A DNA stretch of 46,583 nucleotides from Branchiostoma floridae (GCF_000003815.2 NC_049980.1:7385245-7431827); one strand, 5' to 3'; positions 31,206-42,641 are shown, counted from the first letter of the stretch. Numbers and translations: made by a program. The notes: generated from the sequence alone by a model not told the origin.

Positions 31206-32251
31206 GTGAGAATCTGGGACGACAGGCTGTGTGGTAGCATCCTCGTGCATCGATCGACGACCGTGTGTGGACGAGTCTACTTCCATATTCATATCTGCTG
31301 GCCAATGCACGATCGACAGGCGCACCAAGTTGCCAGGCCATGTGGTGGCCAACAGTTGTTTTGGCCATGTGGCCTTGATAACCATTTATATTGGGACCCC
31401 CTCCTCAGAATTTCAGAGTGAAACTGGACCCATATGATCCTAGCTCCTGTGAGTAAGCAAATAGTGCCTACTATGGTCGATCTTGCTGTACTTACAAGCT
31501 GTATTTTGTCAATCGGTTACGGTCCGTCTTTGTGGTTTGAGTACTAAGTTCAGCGGGTTCGCTTAAAAGGCTGGGCTGTCTACCAGGCCAGGCTACCTGG
31601 CCTGTCTACCTGGCCTGGCTATCACGTCAGGCTACTCAGATCCCCCCATTCATAGCCCCATCATATGGCATTCAGCCAAAATAGCTGATTGACAGGCATA
31701 GTAATTGCTAATCTTTAACCCTGCAAGTGACCTGAGGTTAGCCTGTCCACCACTGGCTGGACCCTTCGGGACTGTGTCTGGTAGGCCTTCCTTGCAGCAT
31801 GTCAGGAACACATTCAAGTACAGTACTGTACCTGAGTACTGTGTTGAGTAAATGCTTTAGGGTTTAGACCTAGAGGTCCTGGGTTCAAATCCTTTGACAC
31901 AAAATCTGTGCTGTACAGTACTTTTCCCCACTCCAAATTGTACAAGGGGGTTGGAGAGATTATTGGCAGTGGAATGAGAGGATTGGGCTCTGTCCTGGAC
32001 ACAAAAAATTGTACATTGGATAACAATCCACAGCCTCAAAAAGGCTATGTGACTACCGATATTGTGTATGTCAACATGGCATACTAGCATAGAGAACAAG
32101 GAGGCACATGTAATTATAAGCCCCCCCCCCCCCTGGTCAGTACAACTTTAGCTTTACAGTGATTTATGCTCTTCCTTCTTGTTGCACGAGCTGAGATGGT
32201 TTCTGTTCTAGAAGATAGATATTCAATAATTTCTGTTGCTGGAAAGCCCAT

Positions 32252-32288
<37 letters not shown>

Positions 32289-35200
32289 TACACAAACAGT
32301 CAGTACTGGTACTTGTGTTCCTAACGCTGCAAGGAAGACCTCACAGACACATTCCCGAAGGGCCCAGCCAGTGGTGGACAGGCCAACCTCTGGTCACTTG
32401 CAGTGTGGGAGATTAGCAATTACTATGCCTGTCAATCAGCTGAATGCCATATGATGGGGCTATGAATGGGGGGATCTGAGTAGCCTGACGTGATAGCCAG
32501 GCCAGGTAGACAGGCCAGGTAGCCTGGCCTGGTAGACAGCCCAGCCTTTTAAGCGAACCCAAGTTCAGCATGCATGCACAGAAAAGGGGCGTGTCCGTGC
32601 GAACTTTCGACCCTGCCTGCATCAGTGACCTTGTTGTGAAGTTGTGAACCTTGAGTGGCCCATTGGGCTCTTCCAATCTAAACATTCACCAATGGTCATT
32701 GTCAGCGTTTGTCCCACTACTTAACTGTTTCTTTACACAGTCTTTCAATCTTAATTAATTTCAGGCTAAAACTAAAACTAAAATGTCCAAAGTGAGTGAC
32801 ATTTGTCAAGTGAAAACATTCAGTCAAGGCCAAGGCTATTCCTGTCAATAGAGCATTTTTTCACAGTTGACATATAATACAATTTTTTGCAAATAACTTT
32901 TTTGGGCACTACATTGTATTGACATGATGTTCTTGTCAATACATTCTTTTCAGTACCAAGGAGGCATAACGTTATAACCTCCTTGTCAGTACCCACAGGA
33001 TGTTGCTTTATTAATATTGTGAATAGCACAATATGAGTATGTCAACCCAAACCCTTACCATGAGGATAATCTTGTAAACTGATGTAAAGTATTTACATAT
33101 GCTAAGCAAGAATAATTTGATAATTAGATTAATAAGGAATGGGTGTTAGAAAAAAGCCTGGCTGGGTGCAAGCCCCCAACTCTCCAATTGATATATTCTT
33201 GACTATCACTATCAGGCGACAACTCTACCAACTGAGCCATATGGCACTACTAAGTCTTCATTGAAGGATACTAGTATACTGACTTAAAAGTATTCCTGTG
33301 CTACCTGTCAATAAGACTTTTTGGCAAGGTTGACATTCCTGTCAACATGCGGAGATGCCCTTAAATCAATCAGTCTTTTGCGGGTCGCAAAATTCCAGAT
33401 ATCCACTGCTGGTGTATGGTAGCTGTAGACATCTCTCTCTTCTATCTTAGCACAGGACCTCCAGTTAGCTCTGGACTGACAGGGAAGACTTGGCCCTCAA
33501 AGTCTCAAACCAAAAAAATTGCAACATTTTTTTCCACAAGTACAGGATGTAATTTGGTCTGATATTTCTGCCACAGTAAGACTGCATGGACTGAGTCTTG
33601 CCTTTTGTGCCAATTTTCATCGAAAATCAATTGCAAGGTGGGTAAGTCACCAAAGTCACAACTTTTTAGGTTATAATGAGTTTTGTTGGTTTTTATTTCT
33701 CTGATCTGTCTTTGCACTGCATTTCTTCTGTCTTTACTCTTTGCACTGTCTTTCTTGGATTTCAGTGCTTCAAATTTTTAGCCTGGTATCCAGTCATGTT
33801 ATTGCTCCCATATTTGTGGAGAGGACAGAAGAGACTCTGGAGCTATAATACGGATACTGGATACCGATCTATCAAATTTTACTGCAGACATTTTAACTAT
33901 ACTTGCATGCCTGTTGTTACCTTCAAGTTGGTATTATTTACACATTCATCAAATTGCTTACAGCATTAAAATTCAAACTTGTAACATTGGATTATGTTCC
34001 TAATTCGTTTCTCTCTGGTTTTCAGTTTTGGGCCCCATTGACCCCGCCCAGCTGGGGCGTACCCTCACCCATGAACACCTCATGATCGACGCCTCCCCCC
34101 TGGGGGCCAACGTCCCCTGCCCCCCCTTCCTGCCCAACATGAACAGCCTACCCTTCACCATGGAGAACCTGGGCTTCATCAGGCAGTTCCCGTGAGTTGG
34201 CACTGTTACGGTGGCATAAGATAGGATCAGAAGCTCGCCTAGGAGTGTTCATTGCCCACCGTAGGATCTGCTTGGTGATAAGTTGCTGATGGCTTTGATA
34301 GTTGCATGGCAAGTTGCATTATGGTACTTTATCATCACTATGGCCCACAGTGCATGGTAACTTAGCAGCATATACAGTAGGCTATATGCAGATGCTTGTC
34401 ATGTAGTTCTCATAGCTAAACTTTTTGGCTCCATTTTTGTCTTGGTGGAAGATTCAGATGAATCCAAAGACCCTGGATTTTTAATTTCCATGGCCATGGA
34501 ATTGGCTACTCTTGAAAATAAACTTTTACAAAATTTTGCAATTTTAAATCTGGGTTCTAAACAACTAGTTTTTGTCCTGGTGGCTTAATGCACACATACC
34601 CTTTTTTTAACTGTCTCTTGAACTGTTTTGATTAAACTTTCTCATCTAACAAAGCATAATTATTCAATCGTCAACTTGTCTAAGCAATAATTTTCATGTA
34701 ATTTCTTAACTAAGCATCAAATATTCGACGTAATTGGTCTTTTTATTTCATTTATCTTTAGATGGAGCTACAAGCCCAACCTGACTCTATATGGGGAGGA
34801 GAAACATGTGATAGAAGAGCTGAAGTTTTTCAAACAACATGGTGGCTCCTCCATGGTGGAATGTACCATTGTGGGCCTGGAGAGGGACATGAACATGATG
34901 AAGAGAATGGCAGAGGAGTCAGGGGTGAACATCATCTCTGGAACAGGTAACGACAGGAATATCATATACATTGTATATTCATCTCATAAGTATGCAAGTA
35001 CATGTAGCTTGGTGGGATCGTAATCGGCAAGGTTAAAAACCCAGAGTTTCTGTGTTCAAATCAGTTGATGTGCCACCGAACTTGTGCCCTTAAGAAAGGC
35101 ACTTTACACTTCATTCAGATGAAAATGAGTACCTAGCTTTAGTTAGGGCCGTCCCTTGGATAGAATGTTTAATGGAGGTCCTGTGTTTGAAGAAAGCGAC

Positions 35201-37770
35201 CCCTCGATCAAGTTAAAGAACCCACCGCACTTATCGAAAAGAGTTGAGTCCTGTGTGATTGGTTCAAAACCTACAGTCATTTGGCTGCACCAGGGGCAAT
35301 TGCTACATCGTATATTGATCGTTTTACATTGTGTTAAGGTAGCCTTTATCCACCAGATTTGAATTGATTTCCAAGTTAGGCAGTTAAGCCAATAGGTTGA
35401 AGGAAGTGTCATTCTCTTCTTCCCCAGGTTACTATGTAGATTCTGCACTCCCATCAGAGGTACACAGTGCCACTCAGGAACAGCTGGTGTCTACCATGGT
35501 CCATGACATCACCCAGGGGGCTGCTGGGACAGACATCAGGTGTGGGGTGATTGGGGAGATTGGAACATCCTGGCCAGTAACAGGTTTGTATATCTGAATG
35601 TCATTATCCTATCATTAACCAAATTCACCATTAAGGCACATGGACACGACTTTTATTTTTGTGATCAAATAATGGCAGGCTCACAGTGCACAATGATGAT
35701 GACCAAATTAACTATATCATGGCACCAGTAAAATTGTCAGAAATTATAGATTCTTATTATCAAATGACTGTTAACGTTGTCCGGATAGAGTAGTTTGCTC
35801 CAACTTACATAGTCGCTTTTTGCTCTGACTTGTATTATACACTACCGCATGTACAGTAACTTCTCAGCTATTCTGTCTGGGAACCTTGACATCTCTAACA
35901 TCTGGAGTCGTCCAAATTTTGGACGCTTGTGTGGGCCTGTTGTCATTAAACGACCACTCTAGAACCCATTCCTTAATTTGCTCATTAACTGATGTCACCA
36001 CCAAAAGATTTAAATATATAGTTCTCCAGACGCGTAGCAGAAGTGAACTACTGCCCGGATGGTACCCAGGCTAGATCAACAGTGTATAATGGAGACAATT
36101 GTTCTCCCTACTCTATGAATGTAACATATCTCTTTGTCTCCATAGCAACTGAGAAGAAGGTACTGCAGGCCACAGCTGCTGCTCAGACCCAGCTGGGCTG
36201 TCCCGTCATCATCCACCCTGGTCGGAACAAACAGGCTCCAGCAGAGGTCATCCGCATCCTGGCAGAGGCTGGGGGGGACATCAGCAGGACTGTCATGTCA
36301 CATCTGGACAGTAGGTTCTTTTTGGTGACAAATTCATGTAAAGACTGGTAAGGCCAAGGGGTGGGTACTGGTACAGTGACAGTGTACTGGTACAAAAATC
36401 ATTTTTTCTTGTTGGACTGGTCCAGAAAAACTGACCTGAAAAAAATCAGTGGAGCAGAGTTTGGAGCGATTAGAAGATGTACACATTATACTAGCTGGCA
36501 TTTATGCACCCTGGGCTTACTGATCAGGTAATAAGATCGAAGTTGATTTTTGCCAAGTTTCTACAGTCAGACTTGGCCTAAGTGACAGATGCAGTTAGTT
36601 TTTAAAACGCCAGTTAAAGTCGGATACACCACCAAACAGAAGCCTTCGTAGCAAAATGGACCATTGTTTAAAAAGGCTATGGGGCTACGTTCACCTTGCC
36701 TTTACTTAACATATGGTTGATGTTTAAAACTTTTATCAAGTTATACTGTCAGATATAATCTTATTTACCAATTTTTAGGTCATGCTAATACCAGGTTGAT
36801 CTGTCTGTTCTATACATATAGTATGGGCAGACTTTCCACCTAAATTTCACTGCGACTGATCTGCATTTTTTTCTCTTATTTCCAGGAACCATCTGTGATC
36901 ATGAGGATCTCTCTGCCTTCGCGAAGCTTGGCTGTTACCTGGAGCTGGACCTGTTTGGGATTGAGGTGTCGTACTATCAGCTGGGAGACTTCGACATGCC
37001 CAGCGACGCCCAGCGTATCAAGATGATCAAACACGTTCTGGACGAGGGTTACGAGGATCGTGTGGTAATCGCACATGACCTGTACACCAAGCATAGGCTG
37101 GTATGTCTGGCTATGTTTATCTGTTGATTTATGATTGAATACATAATGTTGTTACAGTAAAACTACCCAAGGAAACCACTCGGGGAACCAATAAATTCTA
37201 TGTGGACAGGTGGTCACTATAGAAAGGATTCTTAATGCTTGTGTCAATAGGGAACATTACTAGTATTTAAGGGACCATTATAATTGTATATGGCCAGGTG
37301 GTCCTTACGTAGAGGTGGTGACTTGTGCAGGTTGTACATGTGTATGTTGTTGCTGGCTTTAAAAAATGACATCAGGTTTCCTCTTTGTCCTCTGTCTTGA
37401 GTGATTTTTTTTTGTCTCTTGTAGTGTAAGTGGATCATGTCTTACAGTTCAATATTACACAGCTTGTACCTACTGTAGTGTGTTATGCCTAAGGACAGTT
37501 TACCTGTTATGCTGAACACTTAGAAAGAAACAAAAACGTTAACAACATGTACTGTGAGTTTCAATAGAATGTTGAGAGAGAGTTCTGTTGAATCTTTCCA
37601 TCAACTACATGTACGTTCTATCTAAACTTTCCCAGATGCACTATGGCGGCCACGGCTACTCCCACATCCTGCTGAACGTGGTTCCCATGATGCTGGCCAG
37701 GGGAATCTCTCAGGACCAGGTGGACAAGATGCTCATCCACAACCCACGCAACTGGCTCACGTTCAAATGA
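31172..37770 (+). CDS. PTER: PTER (phosphotriesterase-related protein), complete gene A, 7 exons, 351 aa
   Basis: Metal-dependent amidohydrolase-fold enzyme. Mammalian PTER has been reported to hydrolyse N-acetyltaurine; the substrate of this copy is inference. Exons: 31172-31205, 34026-34191, 34762-34946, 35428-35583, 36146-36310, 36886-37100, 37636-37770. All introns are GT-AG and the phases chain. It begins [14 protein letters not shown], the conserved PTER N-terminus. Likely binuclear metal ligands: H27 and H29 (THEH), E172 (IGEIG, the Glu replacing the carbamylated Lys of bacterial phosphotriesterase), H204 (VIIHPGR), H233 (MSHLD) and D300 (IAHD). The C-terminus keeps GGHGYSHIL and ends NWLTFK, as in vertebrate PTER. 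Human PTER is 349 aa, so this is full length. Followed at 38230 by AATAAA, then by a second exon block. Confidence 0.95.
31555..32560. mobile_element. Mutator-like foldback element, copy 2 (1006 bp) with 9 bp target duplication
   Basis: Ends GGGTTCGCTTAAAAGG and CCTTTTAAGCGAACCC with TIRs of nearly 300 bp. Target duplication AAGTTCAGC at 31546-31554 and 32561-32569. The interior runs in the opposite direction to the copy at 16393, e.g. CATGTTGACATATAC there against GTATGTCAACATG here. It carries (AC)n at 32257-32282 and C13 at 32121-32133. Inside PTER intron 1; non-autonomous. Confidence 0.88.
32955..32985. repeat. AAGGAGG/CCTCCTTG hairpin, copy 6
   Basis: ACCAAGGAGGCATAACGTTATAACCTCCTTG, with AACGTT-centred loop, in PTER intron 1. 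Confidence 0.7.
33157..33247 (-). mobile_element. tRNA-derived SINE head or tRNA-like relic
   Basis: On the - strand: GCCATATGGCTCAGTTGGTAGAGTTG is strongly A-box/D-arm-like, followed ~55 nt later by GGGGGCTTGCACCCAGCC (B-box-like). The interval is too long and the stems too imperfect for a functional tRNA. Confidence 0.55.
35009..35240 (+). mobile_element. SINE-like element with tRNA-type head
   Basis: TAGCTTGGTGGGATCG (A-box-like) and TCTGTGTTCAAATCAG (B-box-like), then CTTGTGCCCTTAAGAAAGGCACTTTACAC, a core block often seen in SINE/LINE tails, then GGACGGCCC-type sequence shared with 23035. PTER gene A intron 3. Confidence 0.55.
36358..36675. mobile_element. Partial copy of the TAGGGGTGGGTACC inverted-repeat element
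   Basis: AAGGGGTGGGTACTGGTACAG at the left; interior words match 15554-15966 in reverse orientation (AAACGCCAGT, AAAATGGACCATTGTTT). The right inverted end is missing. PTER gene A intron 5. Confidence 0.6.
37154..37345. repeat. Dispersed 'GGTGGTCAC' repeat, copy 3
   Basis: ACTCGGGGAACCAATAAATTCT, GACAGGTGGTCACTATAGA and GGCCAGGTGGTCCTTACGT match 26467-26706. PTER gene A intron 6. Confidence 0.65.
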
Positions 37771-38229
37771 AGAACTGAACAACATGTACTAGATGAGCCC
37801 AAATTCTATCGCTGAACTTAAACATTACAACAAAGGTTTTCTTATTTCTTCTGACACTTAAATGCCAAAAATGTACTTGTGTACTTATTCCCAAAAATGA
37901 ATTGGGGCATTTTGCTGCACCCCAGAGCATGACAAATGATGAATGATGCTGTTAATCAGGACTAGCTAGTGGTAGGATGACCCCCTATTGAATGGGTTCT
38001 TCTCAACAATTCTTCTATATTCGACTGATTTACAATTGTGAACTATTGCAGTGACTACTATGATCTTAATGATGAGGAAGATTAATGTAACTGCAATAAC
38101 ACCTTCAGAGTCACATTGTCAACATTTTACCCTCTATTAGACAAGACATTGTATTTTTCTCATACCAGATTATTAGTATATCTACCTCTATCAGTTGTGC
38201 CTTTTGTGAACAAGATATATCAAGCAATG

Positions 38230-38235
38230 AATAAA
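38230..38235 (+). terminator. PTER: Polyadenylation signal of PTER gene A
   Basis: AATAAA 460 nt after the stop codon, followed by a GT-rich stretch (GCTGGTGTTC). It leaves only ~335 bp before the first exon of the second block. Confidence 0.6.
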
Positions 38236-38570
38236 GCTGGTGTTCTTTAAAACAGTGAATATTGTCTTCATTTATTGATATAGCAGATTATGCTTCAGAA
38301 CACAAGCTAAGTAATTTTAGAATGGATTAAAGATTTAACAATGAAAATCAAGAACATTGGCTCACACACTATGAGTGGGATGGGAAAATTTTACTCTGTT
38401 GACAGCACTGATATACATTGTATGTGCTACAACTGTAGTATATGAAGGGTAGGACTGGGTATATGTGGATGTAGGGTAGAACTGGGTATATGTGAATAAA
38501 GAGTCGAATAGTAGATGGATGGCCTGTAAGATTTAAACCTCTGCTACTTACTGTCTGTTGTATGTTCCAG

Positions 38571-41500
38571 TTTTGGGGTGCATCGACCCCTCTCAGCTGG
38601 GGCGTACCCTCACCCATGAGCACCTGTGGATCGATGCCTCCCCCCTGGGGGCCAGCGTCCCCTCCTTCCCCCCCAACATGGACACCCTGCCCTTCACCAT
38701 GGAGAACCTGGGCTTCATCAGGCAGTTCCCGTAAGTCTTGGCCAGGTGGCTGGGTGCAGGTAGAGTCAAACATGTTGCAGCCAACCACCACAAGTTGTAG
38801 TCTCTACCAGACTGCGTGGATTGTTGGAAAGAAATTGGTCAGAGGAGTACAGTTGTCCCCTTCGTAAACGGTCATCGCCATTCCAAACAATCATCGGCAT
38901 GCAGCTGACTGCTGAAAACCATTATGCATTTCATAACTTATTTGGGGCTGACAAAATCAATCAATCAATGGGATGACAAATTTATTGGATAGTATCATCT
39001 ATCATTTGTTCTTCATCCTGTTCTGTTTATTTTCCTTTCATCTTCTGATGTTAGAAGCAATTGACACTGGAAATCACGGAAATCTTTCTTCCTATACTGT
39101 AAATGTATTAAAGTTCGCGGGGATTTAATTTTGCGGTAGCGGGAAAAAGAACTTTTCGCGGTGGATTTAAGTTCGCGGTAACACCATAGACTGCAATCTA
39201 ATATCATGATAGAATAATATTCGCCGTGGTTTTAAATTCGCGGTGAAGTGGTCACCACGAAAACCGCGAACATTAATCCACCGCGAACATTTCTGCATTT
39301 ACAGTATTATATAATGTTTTTAGTCCAATAGTTGTGAGAACTCCCTTCATCATCTTTAGCTTTCAAATATTGGATGTAAGTTTGATCATAACTTTGATCA
39401 GTGCTAACATTTTTTGTTAGCTACTCCCACACTGACAACCTAACCCTGCATGGGGAGGAGCAACATGTGGCAGAAGAGCTGAACTTCTTCAAACAACATG
39501 GCGGTTCTTCTGTGGTGGAATGTACCACCGTGGGCATCAAGAACAACATAGGGATGTTAAAAACCATGGCTGAGAAAACCGGAGTGAACATCATTGCTGG
39601 TGCAGGTAATTAGATCTAAAAATAGAGTTATGTTTGAAGACAGAAAAAAAGAAATATTTTTAACTATTTTGTCCTGATATTGCCAGATGATATACATGTA
39701 CATAGTATGTAACTCTGCAAGTATTAATATGCCGTTGTTGCAATCTCCAAGCAGTTGTTGGGTGGAAGATTGTAATGCAATGTATTACACTAAACGACCT
39801 GTTACACCTACATTTTGCAAGTATGGCTTAAAGCAGAGGATTCTCTTGCATTGTACTTGCTGCCAACAAGTTCCATTCTAAGATTATGATAGCTCTAGGG
39901 AAAACAAAGTTTTGTACACATAAAAACTTGGTTGATAAATCTAATAATTGATTTTCAATCTTTTCTAAGCTTCTTTTGTTGGGAAACAATAAGCAGTTTC
40001 ATTGATGCCAAAACTATATTTCTGCAACATTACAGTTGTCAGAATTTGACTGTTTCATTATTTGTGCCATATCAGTCAATAATATTTTTTAATGCTTTTT
40101 TCCCCCAGGTTATTATGTAGATTCATCACTCCCATCAGAGGTACACAGTGCCACTCAGGAACAGCTGGTGTCTACCATGGTCCATGACATCACCCAGGGG
40201 GCTGCTGGGACAGACATCAGGTGTGGGGTGATTGGGGAGATTGGAACATCCTGGCCAATAACAGGTAATGTCAATTAGCATTTATCCGCCGAGTTACACA
40301 TATACTAGTAATGTATCCGCCACTTTGAAAAGTAGTGTGTTTAAAAGATCTCAGTTTAGATATACATGGTAAAGGAGTGCATTGTACTGGTATAAATTTT
40401 GTTGGAGATCTCATTGATGCAAAAATATCAGTATATGTGACCCTGAAAAATGATGTTAGTTGCTATTACAAAAAAGAATTCAATGCAGTCCATTCTAGCT
40501 CATCTGTGAATTCTTGTTTATTGGTGCAATGGCCAAGGGGGGTAGAGTGTTTGCCTTTTATTTGGAAGGTTGGTAGTTCAAAGCCTGGCTGTGTCATACC
40601 AAGGCTTGAAAAATGGTATATATAAAATGATACATACTGCTCTCCTTACTTTACTAAGCACTGATAGCATTATGAGAAAGAGTATAGGAGTTGCACTCCA
40701 CTACTGCTGGACTAGCCGCCTGCTGTAGTGGTCTGTGTGCCCAAGGGCTGTAAAGATGGAGATGGGCACTGCCCTATACACTGAAATTCTGGAATGGATT
40801 TTAATCAATCTCATTTCTTAACTGTCTTTCCTTGTCTTAATTGCAATGGAGGTGAAGGCTATAGAAATGGAAATGGGAACTGTCTCAACACCAAAAATGT
40901 GGGACCAAAGGTGTTTGAAGGATTTTGACTTATTATTCCTTGTCTCCATAGCAACTGAAAAGAAGGTCCTGCAGGCCACAGCTGCAGCTCAGACCCAGCT
41001 GGGCTGTCCCGTCATCATCCACCCTGGTCGGAACAAACAGGCTCCGGCAGAGGTCATCCGCATCCTGGCAGAGGCTGGGGGGGACATCAGCAGGACTGTC
41101 ATGTCACATCTGGACAGTACGTACAATATGTACAATATCAAGTGTTCTTACAAGACTTCTAACATTACAAAACCAGGGCTGGAGATTTATTTAGAGGAAT
41201 ACATGCCCAGGGGCACCTGACCTGAAAATTAAGGACTGGTGTACAGAAAATTTTGATGCATACAAAACGTGAACAGATGTTGACGTTAAATGTCAGGAAA
41301 ATTTAATAGATTTAATTTAGCGGTAGAGGAAAATGGAGTGTTCACGGTGGTTTTGAGTTCGCAGTAGGGCCTGTAGTCACATACTATAATGGAAAAATGT
41401 TTATAGTGGTTATGTTTGCTGTGAAGTGGCCACCGCAAAAACCACAAACATTTCTTACATGTACAATATTTTGAGCCCCGATGAAAATAATAATTACTTT

Positions 41501-42641
41501 TTTGTCATGTCTTTGTCACAGACTGACTTGTAAAAAAGTGGTTTAAGCCTCTGAGGGATCTTTTTTTTTTCATACTACACCATTCTATTGTGGCAACTCT
41601 GAGCAAAACAATAAATACTAGTAACTTCAGTTTGAATGGCCTGAAGCCACAAAACAGTGTTTCTATTGCACTGAACCATTTCCTTCCACAGGAAGTATCT
41701 ATGACAAGGGTGAGCTGTCTGAGTTTGCAAAGCTGGGGTCTTACATGGAGTGGGACCTGTTTGGGATAGAGGTGTCCTACTACCAGCAGGTGACAGATCT
41801 GGACATGCCCAGCGACGCTCAGAGGATTCAGATGGTCAAACACGTGCTGGACAACGGGTACGAGGACCGCGTGGTGATCGCTCATGACATCCACACAAAG
41901 CACAGATTGGTGAGATGTTTTGCCTCTTACAAGAGTAATGTAGTGCTTTATGTGATAAGTAAAGGTAGATTACATGTAGTCTCATAGAATGGTTATTATC
42001 TAGCAGTGGATGCTATACGTTATACCTTGTACAATTGTTGTAAAAACAGTCTGACAGCCTTTTTGAGGCAAAAGGGGTAGTAAGTTTATATCCACAGTCT
42101 CCAGGGTATGGTATTGGAAAGCAGAGCCCATCCCACTCCTTCTACTGCCTTTTACTGTAGTTTTACCTCTCCAGCCAAAGGTAGTACCAATGTTTACAGT
42201 GTCATGAGTGAGAAAAGTGGTGTGTCTCTCCCAAGGACACAACGTATAGCCAGGAATGAAACGTGTGACCTCTGGATCTTGTGTCCACTAGCCTAGCCAT
42301 TCAGACAAATGAAATTATGATAATGGCATTGTCACTGACAGAAGATAGTGGATTCTATCTGAAACGTCTTACCATTTCCAAATTCATATCAGTTGCCTGA
42401 GTAACTGCATTTGGGCGTATCTTATTACATGTACCTGGATGACTAACGTTCATCGACGTATGGTAATGCAATGTTCATTGTACATTTACACATGTATCCC
42501 TGCCAGATGCACTATGGCGGCCACGGCTACTCCCACATCCTGCTGAACGTGGTTCCCATGATGCTGGCCAGGGGAATCTCTCAGGACCAGGTGGACAAGA
42601 TGCTTATCCACAACCCTAGCAACTGGCTCACATTCAAATGA
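38571..42641 (+). CDS. PTER: PTER tandem copy B: six exons equivalent to exons 2-7, no visible exon 1
   Basis: Exons: 38571-38730, 39421-39605, 40109-40264, 40952-41116, 41692-41909, 42507-42641; all have good GT-AG sites and matching phases. The first begins in phase 1, so it needs an upstream exon supplying the start codon. Nothing like KGKVQT is seen between 37771 and 38570. Frames are intact and ligands are kept: THEH, IGEIG, VIIHPGR, MSHLD, IAHD. It may be an alternative 3' block spliced to exon 1 of gene A, a gene with an unrecognised first exon, or a start-less duplicate. Exons 40109, 40952 and 42507 are almost identical to their partners, with five or fewer base changes each, while 39421 and 41692 have diverged clearly. 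Exon 41692-41909 is one codon longer. With a 34 nt first exon the product would be 350 aa. Confidence 0.88.
39097..39304. mobile_element. 208 bp palindromic MITE (CTGTAAATG / CATTTACAG ends) with TA duplication
   Basis: Inverted ends CTGTAAATG...TTCGCGG and CCGCGAACATTTCTGCATTTACAG, flanked by TA on both sides (Tc1/mariner-like). The interior has repeated TTCGCGGTGG/CCACCGCGAA. PTER copy B, between its first two exons. Confidence 0.85.
40521..40790 (+). mobile_element. tRNA-derived SINE
   Basis: GGTGCAATGGCCAAGGGGGG (A-box-like) and GGTAGTTCAAAGCCTGGC (B-box) at tRNA spacing, then a ~190 bp body including GGACTAGCCGCCTGCTGTAG. PTER copy B, intron before the exon at 40952. Confidence 0.6.
41303..41470. 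mobile_element. Diverged copy of the CTGTAAATG palindromic MITE
   Basis: GTTCACGGTGGTTTTGAGTTCGCAG and GTGAAGTGGCCACCGCAAAAACCACAAACATTTCTTAC align with 39097-39304, with many C-to-T/G-to-A changes at former CG sites. PTER copy B intron. Confidence 0.65.
42060..42303 (-). mobile_element. SINE-like element, - strand
   Basis: On the - strand: ATGGCTAGGCTAGTGGACAC (A-box-like), then AGGTCACACGTTTCATTCCTGG (B-box-like) and TGTCCTTGGGAGAGACACACCAC, as in the 24287 element. PTER copy B, last intron. Confidence 0.55.

Noticed and set aside
33157-33247. Possible functional tRNA gene (minus strand, GGCTCAGTTGGTAGAG)
   Set aside because: Too long between the D-arm and T-arm without an intron-like position, and stem pairing is poor; kept as SINE-like only.
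38513-38570. ATGGCC before GTAAGA at ~38517 as a start exon for PTER block B
   Set aside because: Phase would fit, but it encodes only two residues unlike the conserved PTER start, and the intron would be about 46 bp, probably too short.
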